Positions 12,469-24,046 of a DNA stretch of 64,000 nucleotides are shown here, piece after piece (the first letter of the stretch is position 1; each line of letters starts with the position of its first letter). The position numbers and the translations under genes are program-made. Below the pieces are notes generated by a model. That model saw only the letters and a program-made list of their open reading frames with translations. It was not told the origin of the DNA and ran no database searches. The stretch comes from Cadophora sp. MPI-SDFR-AT-0126 (lineage: Eukaryota > Ascomycota > Leotiomycetes > Helotiales > Ploettnerulaceae), in NCBI GenBank assembly GCA_020747065.1, contig JAGMVK010000028.1, positions 372,001-436,000 on the forward strand. Direction: 5' to 3'.

Positions 12469-12901
12469 GCTTCCGGCTACTGCTCGATAGTTAAGCAGAT
12501 CCCAATGAGGGTTGCAAAATAAGGTGGATGGATAGAGAGGAGGGGGATAAAGAGAAAAAAAAGTTTGTAATGGTAATACTTAAGACTGCAATATAACAGG
12601 GATGTAATGCATTGATGTGCCTTGGGAAGTGATTGATGTCTGCGAGATTTGTTCGATGAAAACACTTACCTGTCCTGGCCTTCTCATAACACCTCGGCTG
12701 TATTTCTGTCTGCATCTGATTTCATGCCCCAAAACCGGTTCAACAACTCTGCTTGGTCCATTAGGGTAGAAAAATTGAATTGAGTTGTCCGACCTTGTGT
12801 ATCCCAACGCCAGTCCACAAAACGCCTGTTAATGTATCTCCTACAGAATATAGCCATCGTCCCATCTCTCGTCTCTCAGTTTGCTCCTCCAAACCGCCAC
12901 A
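12469..12901. other. Convergent 3' region
   Basis: The tail of the secreted-protein gene and the tail of PET191 face each other here. The A-rich gagaaaaaaaagtttgtaatgg near 12550 resembles a fungal 3' end signal region. No gene is supported. Confidence 0.4.
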
Positions 12902-13375
12902 TCATAACCCTTTCCTAAACTTCTCATTCTCCACCTCCCTCCAATCCCTCACCTCCGGCTCATCCCCTGCCGTCTCCTTGACCGTATTCCCAAATGCCGG
13001 CTTTCCTGCATACAATTGTCCTCCCGCACTTCCCCCAGCGGCTCCAACACCTTCCAGTTCCCTACTCACAGCAATTGGTTGATTGCCTCTGAACCGCTTG
13101 CGCATATCTACCATCCCGCGTTTGCACTCGCCGAGGCCCTTCTTAAGTTGTTGGCATTTAGTTGGCATGGTGTCGATGAGCGGGGGTCGGAGGCAGTCTC
13201 CGGGCTTGTTACGTTGGATCATTACGCAGTCTGATTCTTGGAGGCATTGTGCAAGGGCTGCGCCTGTTGGGCGAGTAGGATGTTAGCTTTTTGGGATTGA
13301 AGTGTCGGGCAATAGCGGGGAGAAGTGGAAAGGCGCAGAGAGAGACGTACGGATGTCTTTACATGAGCTCGGCAT
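12902..13375 (-). CDS. PET191: Cytochrome c oxidase assembly protein PET191
   Basis: Two exons on the minus strand, 13375-13351 and 13263-12902, encode 128 residues. The short first exon (25 nt, starting MPSSCKDI) ends in a GTACGT donor, and exon 2 follows an AACAG acceptor in phase. The protein has the twin CX9C pattern (Cys5/Cys15 and Cys45/Cys55, plus Cys21 and Cys32) and the family signature QRNKPGDCLRPPL...QQLKKGLGECKRGMVDMRKR. In yeast Pet191 is an intermembrane-space protein needed to assemble complex IV. The segment after residue 85 is low complexity (Gly/Ala-rich) and ends in a charged tail. This is a housekeeping gene and I am very sure of the identity. Confidence 0.96.
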
Positions 13376-14275
13376 CTTTGACGTCTTTTCAGGAACTGTC
13401 CGAAGACTATGCTTCTGGCCAATTGCTCTCCCAAATCGAGCAGAGATGGTGGTGTGGAAGTGGTCTGCTTTACTAACTTCTTCCTCTGAAAGAGATTTCT
13501 TGATATGTCGTTGACGGTCCGAGTAGTTTCGTTCTCTCAGATACTACGCACTAATCGAATTGCGTTTCTGATATTCGTTGAAGCTGTATTTCTCGTAGCT
13601 GCATGTAGGTGTTGACAATGGTTGGTTACGGATTTGGTATTGGAGCCCAAAGTCTCATGCCGAGAGCCGGCTGAATTTCGGATGCAGGGACTGATCAAGC
13701 TTGATGCCTTCTTTGGGCAAGCTTCGGTCACTTCTTCTTCCATTCCGGACCCCGAATAGTGGGGAGCTTTTAGATCCATGTCCAATTCCTGTTTACAGCG
13801 CAGGTTGATGTGGGTGTTAATGCTGGTTCAGATAGGAGGTTTTTGAATCGATCGATTCTCTCTTGTGTATCTTCCTGGCGAGGCTTTTCTTCATTACTTT
13901 TGGCTGTCTTATCTTCCAACAATCCCTCGCGAAGTTTCCATTTGTTGGGCAAGCTGCAGTACCCTTCGTCAGCTCTCGACTGGATCCATGTCATTGTTGT
14001 GAGCGATTCGCATGTGACATCAGTGGCAGGCAAACATGTATGTAAAATAATGCGATGCGACAACATCCACAACCACAATGGCTCTCGTACTGATAGATAA
14101 AGCTATTCCGCCATAAGACCTTTACAAAGAAGACATTGCGGCTGCTTCAAACATCAATAGTGCTGCTGTCCGCCAGCTACCACCTTTGCGACTGCACACG
14201 ACCAACCGCCTGCCTGTGTGTGCTTGTACATAGCGACACCTCTTTCTGTATAATTGACTCGATAAGTTGCCCACG
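13376..14275. other. Intergenic region between divergent genes
   Basis: This holds the promoters of PET191 (left) and the steryl ester hydrolase (right). Open frames of 80-100 codons occur on both strands around 13540-14100, but none shows a domain or sensible composition. Confidence 0.4.
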
Positions 14276-16484
14276 ATGGCGCCCATTCCTTTCCTTGGCC
14301 GTTTGAACATGTGAGTACACGAAACCTTATATCTCCTGGGTTTCAACATCCATCCAGTCGTCGCACAAGGTTTGTGAAACAAGCAACTGACAACCATGAA
14401 CAGAGCCGAATATATTGCCCTGGTGGGATCTTTCTTTTTGGTGGGACTCGAAGCTATAATACGAATCTTGACACTTGCGCTGCGTATGTATCTTTCTGTC
14501 CCTCTTCTGCGAACCTTCCTGACCGTCTGTAGCTTCCACAATCATCACCCTCTGCTATCGCGTCTCCCGACGACTGTTCAATCGATTTAACTCACCTGCG
14601 GCCAAGAAGTCCGAGTCAAAAAAGAGTGGTAGGTTAGATGTATCAGGAGAGAAGTGGCGGATGCTAACAGCAGCAGACATCTCGACCAAATTACGGAATG
14701 CCTCTGACTTTGTCGACCTCTGCGCCGCCTTTGGATATACTGCTGAAGAACATATCGTCCAGACTGGAGATGGATACTTGCTAGGACTACATCGATTGGC
14801 ATATCGAAAGGGAGAAGAAGATGAGAAGGTCAATTATGGGCAGAACAGTATACGAAAGAGTGTGGTATACATGCATCATGGCTTGCTTATGAACAGCGAG
14901 GTCTGGGTATGCTTGACGGATGAGGAGAGATGCTTGCCGTTCAAACTGGTGGAGAAGGGATACGATGTTTGGGTAAGTCAAGGAAGTCAGATTCGGGAGC
15001 AGTGCTGACAGATTTAGTTGGGCAACAATCGAGGAAATAAGTACTCGAAGAAGTCGGTCAACCACTCGCCGACGGATCTCCCGTTCTGGGATTTCTCAAT
15101 GGATGAATTCGCATTCCACGATATTCCAGACAGCATCGCATATATCTTGGAGACCACATCGGCTCCATCGTTGTCCTACATTGGATTCTCCCAAGGAACA
15201 GCGCAGGCTTTTGCTACTCTGGCCGTCCATCCTAGATTGAACGATCAAGTTAATGTCTTCGTCGCTCTAGCTCCAGCCATGGCACCAGCTGGTCTCTCGA
15301 ACGGTATCGTTGATGCACTTGTCAAAGCATCACCCCAAGTCTTGTTTCTCCTATTCGGCCGCCGATCCATCCTGAGCTCAGCAACAATGTGGCAATCGAT
15401 CCTCTACCCGCCAATTTTTGTTCGACTCATTGACATGGGCCTTTCATTCCTCTTCGGCTGGCACGCTCGAAATATCTCTACTAGCCAAAAGCTCGCCGCA
15501 TATCCTCACCTGTACTCCTTCACAAGCACCAAGAGTGTAGTACACTGGTTCCAAATTATTCGTACCAAAAGCTTCCAAATGTTCGACGACGATGTCCAGC
15601 CAGTTGTGTCTCTCAGCACTGTGAGCAAATACACCAAAGTTGCCCGTTTCCCCACCCGCAACATCAAAACGCCAATCGTGCTTCTCTACGGCGGCAGCGA
15701 TTCCCTAGTCGACATCAACGTCATGAAGCGCGAACTCCCTTCTCATACCGTGGCCATTGAGGTCCCTCACTACGAACATCTCGATTTCCTCTGGGCACGT
15801 GAAGTCGACACGCTAGTGTTCCCGCATGTGTTTGACGCTTTAGAGAGCTTCTGCGATGCAGAACACTCGAAAGAGGAGTACGAACGGTATAGAAGTGCGA
15901 GACATGCTTCCATTGCCGCGACTAGGAGGTTGACTCTACCGAGTAATTACTTAGCTGGACGTAATCTTAGCGGAGGAGATAGTCCTTCGACCTACGCAAA
16001 TGTAGCAGGTACCCTTCCCAGTAGCGATTCTGACGCTTTGGTATCAGCTCGAAATGGTAACGAAAACGGAAACGGAATTGGAGACGACCCCTCCCTTCCC
16101 TCTCCAAACATGCGTAAACGCGCCCGGGTCCAAAGCTCCTACGACGAATCCTCCGAAGGTGGAAACTCACCTGTTAATAATCGACACATCAAAACCATTA
16201 GCGTAGACGATGATGCTACTACTATCAACGGCAATACCTCCGACAAAGACTCAAACAGAGCAAGTCCGACCATCGGTAAAGTCAGGGGCATGAGGAGTAA
16301 TAGTATCGGTAGTAATCTCAGTTTTGCCGATAGTGCGAGGGGCTCGGGGAAAGGATTCAGGGGCATCAGCCTTGGGGTGGGGAAGGCGGTTAGTGCTGTT
16401 AGCAAGGGGGAGACTGTTGGCGGTTTGACGGTGAGTTCTGATGAGGGAAGTCCCGGGGCGAAGAAGGGAAAGAGGGGGAGGTGA
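14276..16484 (+). CDS. Steryl ester hydrolase / acid-lipase-type alpha-beta hydrolase (Yeh/Tgl1 family)
   Basis: Five exons (14276-14310, 14404-14483, 14533-14628, 14677-14972, 15018-16484) encode 657 residues. A membrane segment near the N-terminus (YIALVGSFFLVGLEAIIR) is followed by the lipase domain. This contains the HG oxyanion motif (VVYMHHGLLMNSEVWV), the NNRGNKYS segment, and the nucleophile elbow GFSQG with Ser227. The catalytic Asp is in GGSDSL (about 397), and His in PHYEHLDFLWA (about 420-423). All catalytic residues are present. Family members hydrolyse steryl esters at lipid droplets or the plasma membrane to release free sterol. The last 190 residues are a low-complexity Ser/Asn/Gly tail ending in KKGKRGR, which could serve regulation. 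The first ATG was chosen because exon 2 supplies the membrane anchor in phase. Confidence 0.92.
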
Positions 16485-17207
16485 TGATTGTGGTAGTGTG
16501 TTAGGATAGGGGAGGGAAGATGGTGCGAGCCATGTGTAATTACAGCAATACCCGAAATACGTTGGCCTACGTCAAGGACACGAACAGTCATCCAGATACA
16601 GTGAAACTACAGAGCAAGTGAGTCTCAACTATCCCGCTACCTCACCGCTCTCAATGCTTGCTAGCACGCGAAGGTCTAATTTCTCCATCTCATTCCAATC
16701 GTTTGACGCTGCGAAATAAGAATCGAGGGCCTGGTGGGGTAATTCCACAGTTCCGATTTCTTGACAATCATTCACACTTCATATCCGGCTTATCTACGCT
16801 CACTGAAACCTCTCGCCCTCGCTTTCGCTTTCGCTTCATCTCAAGACTTGAGGAAACAGTGTGTGTTCACCTAGATTCGAGAATCGACTTCCTGAGCGTG
16901 TTTGCTCTTCAGATGTTCTCAGAGATGTTGTTGTCATTAAGGAGAAAGTAGCTACATACAATAATTTGACATAATCTGTTGTATCTATTTCGAGGCGGAG
17001 AAACAATGGCTCGTGTTAGAAGTTCGCTTAATGCTGTCGGGCAGGTCGCTGAGATCTGCATGAAGAAGAAAGGTTCAAGGGTTAGTAGATAGAGCAAACT
17101 TTGCATATATTACTTTTTCTCACTTCGTCCATTTGGTCTTTTTCGTAGTATCAAAGTGAGTACCCAACCAGACGCCATCCAGACATTTACACAAATTTTC
17201 ACAAACA
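16485..17207. other. Convergent intergenic region
   Basis: Tails of two convergent genes. No ORF with recognisable content. Confidence 0.4.
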
Positions 17208-18352
17208 TCACATATCCACAACCCCAAAATCAATAGTCCCATCATCATCCTCCTCAGGTACACCCGTAAGTTGATACCGATACATCAAGTCACTCCTCAT
17301 CGTATACTTCAGCCCGCTCAACACCTCATCCCCGCTATGCAGCAACCTCCTCTGCTGAAAGATCAGCACGCGCCCAATCTTAGGATCGATATCCATGCGG
17401 TGATCGCGCTTGACAGAATGGAATGTCGTAGCGCCGCCGCGGAGGAGGTCTACGGAGTCGTGTTCTGAGCCGGGTGGGATGCCCAGGACTTGCGCGGAGT
17501 CGTTGAGGTAGAGGTGGCAGGTGTAGAAGGATTCCGAGAGGCCGTCTTCGGTCTCGTATTGGCCGTCGCAGTGTTCTGTTCGTGTTAGCTGGGGCGTTCA
17601 TTTCTTCCCCTCAAGGAAAATGTTGAGTACGAAGCGAGACCAAACCAAAACACACCTTTAAAATACTGTCCCGGTCCATACCTCAAAAACCTCATCCTCT
17701 CATTCAGCCCCTGATCCGTAACGACCCGCACCTCACTCTTATACAACGCGCTGCCCCCAACAACAGGAACATACTCCTCACCGCTCAGCTGCGCGAAATA
17801 CTCTCTCATGCCCTCGGCCTGCAACACCCTCCTCCAGATACGTCCTACTACTTCCTTCTCATCCCAGATGATACGGTCGGAATTCCTGTAGTGCACGGCT
17901 AGGACCTCGTAGTACCGGCCCGCGTTCACGAGAGCGGGTTTCCACCCGTTATCTTCGGGGTCAGTTAATGCTTCTCTTTCTTTCTTTTCACTCTCGGTTT
18001 CCCCTTCCCCGGGAGCCGGCATAGGCGGCGAATTCCCATGCGCACCAACGCTCATCTCCGCGTGCCTAATCAGCTCCTCACACTCCTCTTTAGAGAGGAC
18101 ATCGTCCAGGACAACAGCAAAGCACTTTTTGTATTCTTTCATGGGGGAGTTGGCGAAGTCGATGCGGTTGACGGTTATGGTTGAGGGGTCCCGGAGCGGG
18201 GAGAGGAAGGTGGGTGGGTAGGGGACGGGCAGGGACTTGTAGTTTGTACGGCGGACTTTGTTGATGGATTTTTCTTGGATGCCTTGTCTTGCCCGCTCGG
18301 CGTGGCGGGCGCGAGCTTGCTCAAGGATTGTGAGGGGGGCGTTGAGGGACAT
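17208..18352 (-). CDS. 2-oxoglutarate/Fe(II)-dependent dioxygenase, prolyl-4-hydroxylase-like
   Basis: Two exons (18352-17656 and 17575-17208) encode 354 residues. The core is a P4Hc-type double-stranded beta helix. The metal ligands appear as His234-x-Asp236 in EHCDGQYET and His312 in QRRLLHSGDEV. The likely 2OG-binding basic residue lies in GLKYTMRSDLMYR (Lys322 or Arg326). The upstream FAVVLDDVLSKEECEELI is the usual entry to this fold. No signal peptide is visible, so a cytosolic or nuclear location is likelier than the ER. The family hydroxylates protein side chains or small molecules; the substrate is not known. The intron falls just before the HxD motif. Confidence 0.88.
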
Positions 18353-19574
18353 TGTGGTGGTGGTTTTGTGGTTGTGAGACCACGATGAGTGTTGGTTTGA
18401 GAGGAGAGAGTAGATGAGATGTAAAGGGTGTGAATGTAAGTTGTGCGGATGCAGGTACCGAGATGGGTCTTATATTGATATTTTAAGGGTGCCTGATATC
18501 TGGAAATGAAAGTGGAATGATAGAGGACAATTTGATGTAGGAATGTTATGATCGGTGACTCGAAGGAGAAAGGAGGTTGTTGCCTGGCATTGCCATACTT
18601 CGCCTCACTGTTTGGGAGGCCTTGCGGTATCAGCCTCGTATATCCAATCCTTCATGTGGGGAATCACTTGGCACCCGGTTTCAGGCTGTATAATTGCCAT
18701 CATATTTCACACTAAGATGATTTCTTCAAAGTCCTTGATATTGTTGCTAGGACAACTCTCTTGAATATCGATGCCTAGCATTCAGTGGAATTCAAATCTG
18801 GTTTCAGGGGACTAGAGACGGATCTTAGTGCATGGACGCTAACTTCGTGCACTGGAGCCAGCCTCCCTCGCCACTGAGGCCTCTTAAAAAACACCGTAAG
18901 CGCTAACAGGACTGCGACTCGCCAAAGTAACCGGAGCAACGTGAATGATAACTTACTTTGAGGTCCTCCTCGAGCAAGCTCCATTAGCAGGTGAGATTAT
19001 CCTGAGTAAGAGTTACCTTCGTACAATCCGTTCCACTGGCGACCGGAACCGCACAGAACGCCTTGAGGAACGGAAGCCGTAGGCCAAAGATTGACTAGAT
19101 CAATCGATATTCTGAAGGTAAGACTGTGTTGAAGTAGATTCCGGCACTGTTACTTGCCTATTTAAACTCAAGTCAGCCAGAGCGGTCTATCGGGGTATCC
19201 CGTACTCAGCACCGCGGTCCATACGGTAGACCAAGCATCTTCCAGCTGCTTAATCCAACTCTAAAAGGGAAACGCTTGTCAATTGCGAGACTCGCAGGCT
19301 GCTACGCAAAGAATTCGTTATCTTCAAAAGATTGACACAGATGAACTAGTTGGAAGCTCGAAGAGAAGTGTTAATTACTTTGTATTAGAAGATAAGGAAA
19401 ACGCAACAAGAGAAGAGATTTAAATCTCTTAAAAAAGGATTTGGGATTGCCTTTCGAGGTGCCCAGAAGCTTCGAGCTACATACACCACGTTCTTTCCCT
19501 ATCGCCCTAATATTCCCCAAAGAAAAAGAATGTGGATTGGCGTTCTCCATATGCTATCCTAGAATCCATCACAC
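18353..19574. other. Intergenic region
   Basis: Promoter of the dioxygenase on the left side (C/T-rich on the minus strand near 18360-18420). I see no gene, tRNA or repeat in the remainder. Confidence 0.4.
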
Positions 19575-19946
19575 TCAATAACCGGCAACTTGTTGCTTCA
19601 AATTCGTCCTCGTCTCCCCACGGAAATAGATAGTCATCTTCTCCCACACCGTCCCATCCGGCCTTGTCTCCCTTTCCAGTTCAATCCTCTCCACATCCTT
19701 CGGCCTGAACCCTCCCCCAATGGCCGTACTTGTGCCGCCCCATTTGATCAGAGCGCCATGTTTCGCCTTGCATGCGTTGCAGCTGGCCGTCGCGTCGTTC
19801 CAACCGTCGCCGAAGCAGTTGCGGCAGTAGACTGCGTTCGAGACGCCTTGTTCGTGGCAGGTTGAGCAGCGCTTCCAGTTCGTGCCGCCGCCTGTATAGG
19901 AGGAGCGACACCCGGGGCAGTAGTAGGAGGATTGCTCGTTGCCCAT
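19575..19946 (-). CDS. Small zinc-ribbon-like protein, possible N-myristoylation
   Basis: A single-exon frame of 123 residues, beginning MGNEQSSYYCPGC. Four CxxC pairs (CPGC, CSTC, CRNC, CNAC) span residues about 10-59 and could bind two zinc ions. MG-x3-S at the N-terminus fits the myristoylation consensus (Gly2, Ser6), so membrane tethering is possible. The C-terminal half is charged (DVERIELERETRPDGTVW) and ends without a membrane segment. I do not recognise the family. Regular cysteine spacing and the absence of a competing frame argue that it is a real gene. Confidence 0.6.
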   Translation of the reverse strand: MGNEQSSYYCPGCRSSYTGGGTNWKRCSTCHEQGVSNAVYCRNCFGDGWNDATASCNACKAKHGALIKWGGTSTAIGGGFRPKDVERIELERETRPDGTVWEKMTIYFRGETRTNLKQQVAGY

Positions 19947-20784
19947 GACTTTGGGATGTGTTTTTGGGACTTTGGGGTGTGTGATGGAGGATAATAGGGA
20001 CTTTATGGTCTGTACGGCATTGAAGCTTTCCAGAATATGTTTTGGGTTGCCGCTATGGGTAGTTCTTAACTCAGATGGATTATGAGGAAGGCTTCAGTCT
20101 GAATGAACATGCTAGCTCTATTAGCGTAATGAAAAACATGAATTGATGCCCTATGTATCAAACCGGGCGTAGAACATCATATATGCGTTGATACCCTATG
20201 TAACACAGCGGGCGTAAAACCATGCATGCGTTGAGGTCCTATCGATGAAACCGGGCGTAGCAATATGCATGTGTTGAATTCCTACCTATCAAATTCTCTG
20301 TTGTGAGAGCCTTATTTATCAGAACCTTGACTTGTAGCCTGATAATGCAATACTCGTAGTTACTTAGTAAGCGCCGACCCCTTCTTGTTGGGCAGAGAAC
20401 CGAAAGTGATCTGTGTCCACTGAGAGGTTCATTGTTGGAATGTGGCATTCAGTGTTCTCGCTAAATTTACCCCGCCCCTTTAGGACCTGTCTCGGCAAGT
20501 GAAGGTGTAAACAAAGAGACATATAGTGCTTGAAGCTTTCGAATTGAAGGATCTTTTGACGAGACCTCAGGCGGAGATATAAGTATGGATGTTGGGATTG
20601 CATTAAAAAAGCCGTACGCCACGACTATCTAGGCTGTTTTCTATATGCTAACTCATGTTTATAGTCCACTTAAGGCGCCAACTGGGCAACAGCATGTCCT
20701 TAGTTTTTAGATTTTTCAGGGTTGATAAACAGCCACTATCTTCTCTTAGATAGATTACCCATATTCCTGGTCAGGCACGGGAAC
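19947..20784. other. Intergenic region containing the tandem repeat
   Basis: Apart from the repeat at 20142-20298 I see nothing supportable. The left part is the promoter of the zinc-ribbon-like gene. Confidence 0.4.
20142..20298 (+). repeat. 43-46 bp tandem repeat, about 3.5 units
   Basis: Units begin at 20142, 20188, 20231 and (partial) 20274. Each has the form TTGAt-CCTAT-...-aa(c)CGGGCGTA-...-ATGCATGcG. They diverge at scattered positions. The array lies in non-coding DNA between two genes transcribed to the left. Confidence 0.75.
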
Positions 20785-23216
20785 TCATTTCTCTGGGAAC
20801 GGGATCGAGACCGATGCAACAGCACTGTCCGGGGTCGAACTGGATCCAGATACCTCTCCTTTAGTCTTGGATCCATCGCGGTCTTTTGAGGACCTGCTCC
20901 CTTTACGCAGAGCACCGAGAATTGAGAGAATCTGATTTCGGCCATCTATAATCGGGTAGAACCCAGCAACGAATAATGTCCCCCACAGCCAGATGATAGA
21001 GATAACCAACCACGCCGAGTAAAACTCAAGAAACGTTAGCCAGAAATGGATACGAGGTACAGGAAAACTTACGTTCTTGGAGAATGTATACTTGGCAGCG
21101 TACATTGGCAATGGCCACAGTACGAAATGCCCCAGGAAAGTCGCAGCACTCCAGATAGCAGCAATGATCGTCCATCGACGCATATACGGCAGCCATCGAG
21201 GGTCACTTCGGGACGTCGGCTCCTGCGCTGCATCGACGACTTCTTCCGAAACAGAATCAGAAGTTGAGGACTCGCCGAAAGCAAGCTTTTCGGTCAGGAA
21301 GTCGTTCCAGTCGAAGTTCTGCGGTTTGAACAATGTGATGATGACCGAGTATGGTAGTGGGGAGAATGTTGATGCCAGGCAGCCATACATGCAGGGGAGG
21401 AGTTGTCCAGTAGATGAGATAGTGACAGTCCCGTAGAGGGCATTTGCACTTCCGAGCCAGACGGAAATACCAGTTGCCATGCCGAGGAGAGGTGCGACTA
21501 TCGCTGCGGGTTTACTCTGTTGCTTCCAGAGGATTGTGAATACCGTGGGGAAGATTCCTGGGCAGGTGACCACACCTGTAACACTATTAGCTTGGATCTT
21601 TGCAGTTGGATCTCAGGACAGTTCCACTTACCAAGCATGTACAAAGTCCAGCCTAAGTCAACACCGACATAATACAGCATCGTGCTGAACCCAGCAGCAA
21701 TCATCCCAAAAATTATGACTCCGTAATGACTCCAGCGAATCACATCTCTATCAGTCGCCTTCTTGTTAACATAGCATCTATAGATATCAAAACTGATAAT
21801 CGACGAAACCGCAATAATCTGCGCCGACACCGTCGAAGTCACAGCCATAAACGTGATTAGCAGCACCGCAATTGCACCGCCCTTGCCTGCAATCGCAATA
21901 GCAGCATATGGAAGCACGAGACCAGAGCTGACTTCTTGAGCAGACATAGCTCTCGGGTAAGTCGGCCAAATCGGTTGATCTTGCAGACCCCACGCCACGC
22001 TTGACATGAGCGTTCCCAGTGCCCACGGGATGGCGAAGTAGGCGATTCCACCGATCACGTAGCCGGGGACGACGGCGCGTGGAGAGGCTGCGAAGGCTTT
22101 GACGAAGAAGCCAGTGTCCATTATCACGAGGCCGAAGTTGGTGGTGACGTGGATGATGCCGAAGAATATTCCGCTTGGGGAAGTCATTGTCATGTATGTC
22201 CCGTGGTGATTGCCTGAGATAGGAGAACGAGATGAGGCGGCTGTGACGAGGTCGTAGAGGTTGCCGATTGAGCTGATCTCGGGGACTGTGAAGGCTTTTG
22301 CTGTGAAGAAGCAGAGGATGATCAGAATCGTGAAGGTGTGGATGTAGTCTGTGAGAAAGCTGTGGAATGTTAGCAGACAGCTCAACCATTTATGATGAGG
22401 ATTGCTTACGTTGCTTTGATACCTCCCACAAAGGTATAGACGACGACTCCGATGGGAAGTAAGAACGTGGCTGCTATGACATGCATTCCCGTCAGTGCCG
22501 TGATGGCAGCCGAGGCGCCGAGTAGCATATTAGCGACAGCAAACAAATTGTTGACAAGGCACAAGAACATGAACACCAAATGAGCAACAGTGCCTATGAT
22601 TTAATAAGTACAGCTTCTCGGAAGATTGTCATGTGGAATTGAGTGCTTTACCGTATCTAATTCTCACAATCTCGAGAAGTGTATGGGCTTCTGGAATCTT
22701 CAGCTTGCACGAGATACCCAGAAGCGAGAAGAAGACGATCATGGGACTGCAACCGGCAGCGAACCAAAATGGACCCGAAACGCCATATGCGTAGCCTACG
22801 AGTGTAGATCCCAGCATAGCTGTACTCCATAGCCAGGACTGTACCTCATCAGTAACTTGGTCTGTATGAGGCGCAGAAAAACTGACCGAGATAACAGCAG
22901 ATGCTGTGAGACCTCTTCCAACGCTTCGATTTGCTGTAATGAACCTGACAGAGTAAGCTTTGCATATAAAATGAATTTTTTCTTCCAATAAATTTCCGTC
23001 TTTGCATTGTCCTCTCCGGTTGTCTTCTTGAGTATCTTCGTGACGAAAACCATGGCTGGATTAAAAGCTTCAGCATCGACATCAATTTCACACCGCAATC
23101 CAGGCCTCACCAAAAGCAAAGATAAGTCCAATGACCACAACAACGACATAACCTCCAGCTTGCGGTAATGGTGGCGTAATGCCTGTGGAGGTATCGCGTT
23201 TAATGTTTACATCCAT
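20785..23216 (-). CDS. DUR3-like urea/solute:sodium symporter (SSF family)
   Basis: Eight exons on the minus strand: 23216-23111, 23055-22992, 22944-22887, 22838-22652, 22593-22410, 22359-21632, 21575-21073 and 21024-20785. They give 689 residues, the usual DUR3 length. Recognisable family segments are TPPLPQAGGYVVVVVIGL, FITANRSVGRGLTASAVIS, LWSTAMLGSTLVGYAYGVSG, IPEAHTLLEIVRIRYG, GIKATFLTDYIHT and GKGGAIAVLLITFMAVTS, and there are about 14-15 hydrophobic helices. Urea is the known substrate of fungal DUR3; relatives also carry polyamines. All junctions are GT..AG except the second intron. There the only frame-preserving donor reads AT|TTATTGG instead of a GT, so the allele may be mis-spliced (see findings). 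The gene is divergent from the NtaA-type monooxygenase with a GATA-rich spacer, which suggests nitrogen control. Confidence 0.88.
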
Positions 23217-24046
23217 CGTGCAGAATTCCCCTCGTCTTGGGATGTAGAAGTATGGGGTATAGAGGATGGAGAGAACGGTTCCCCAGATATGGAATATGAA
23301 AAAGTTGCTGGAATGGGTACCGTTGTCTCGGTACTGTTCAAGCATATGTGGGAAAGTGGGGTTTTCATACTTGCTTTTCTCTCTCCCCTGGATTTCGTGA
23401 TTGTGTCCATTGTGACGTGCTGCGATATCTGTACGCTATGAAAAGCCTCTAAATGGTTACCGAGATCGAGATCTTTGATCGATCCTGGTAAATTCTTCTG
23501 TACTAAAGAAGGATACTCACTACTGGCAGTCAAGCTCAGATAAGCTTCACGTTCGTGTATGGAAGACAAAACAACCGAGCCTAAATCCCAACATTTATGG
23601 ACCTGACAACGCTTCCTTCCGAGACTCGCATTCCCGCGGAACAATTCAGTAAACTATGACATTATGCTTCTCAGCTAATCACGCAATGATGATAGCAGTG
23701 ATAGTCCTACACTCGAATTCGAATGATAATAATTAATCTTCCTATCAGTACGTCACCATTGTGTTTAGAGCAAAGTTGACTTTGAAATCTCGCTTAGAGG
23801 ACACCGACCAATCAAATCCTCCAGACGTTGATCACTTTAGTGCTATCGCACGCCATTGAGGTAGTTCTTCACGCAATTGAAACTCTGCATTGATTGGGGG
23901 AGAATCCTTTGATAAATTGACTCCAAATAATTATCCGGTATTTCAGTCCACGTTTATCTATTATAGGCCCAGAGTATATCGTTACTTAAAAGAGAGTCGG
24001 ATTCAAATCTCCATCCACAACAGCCATCCATATTCCTTCAACCACA
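23217..24046. promoter_or_regulatory. Shared divergent promoter with clustered GATA motifs
   Basis: This 830-base spacer separates the divergent symporter and monooxygenase genes. GATA/TATC cores occur near 23691, 23700, 23725, 23743, 23911, 23933 and 23953, seven in roughly 270 bases. Fungal AreA/NIT2 nitrogen regulators bind paired GATA cores. A CCGCGGAA element is at 23634-23641. Binding is inferred from motif density only. Confidence 0.4.

Noticed and set aside
13537..14100. Overlapping 80-100 codon frames on both strands
   Set aside because: None has a recognisable motif and they overlap one another; they look like chance openness in a promoter region.
20142..20298. CRISPR-like array
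   Set aside because: The repeats are contiguous, diverged and without unique spacers, and the host is a fungus.
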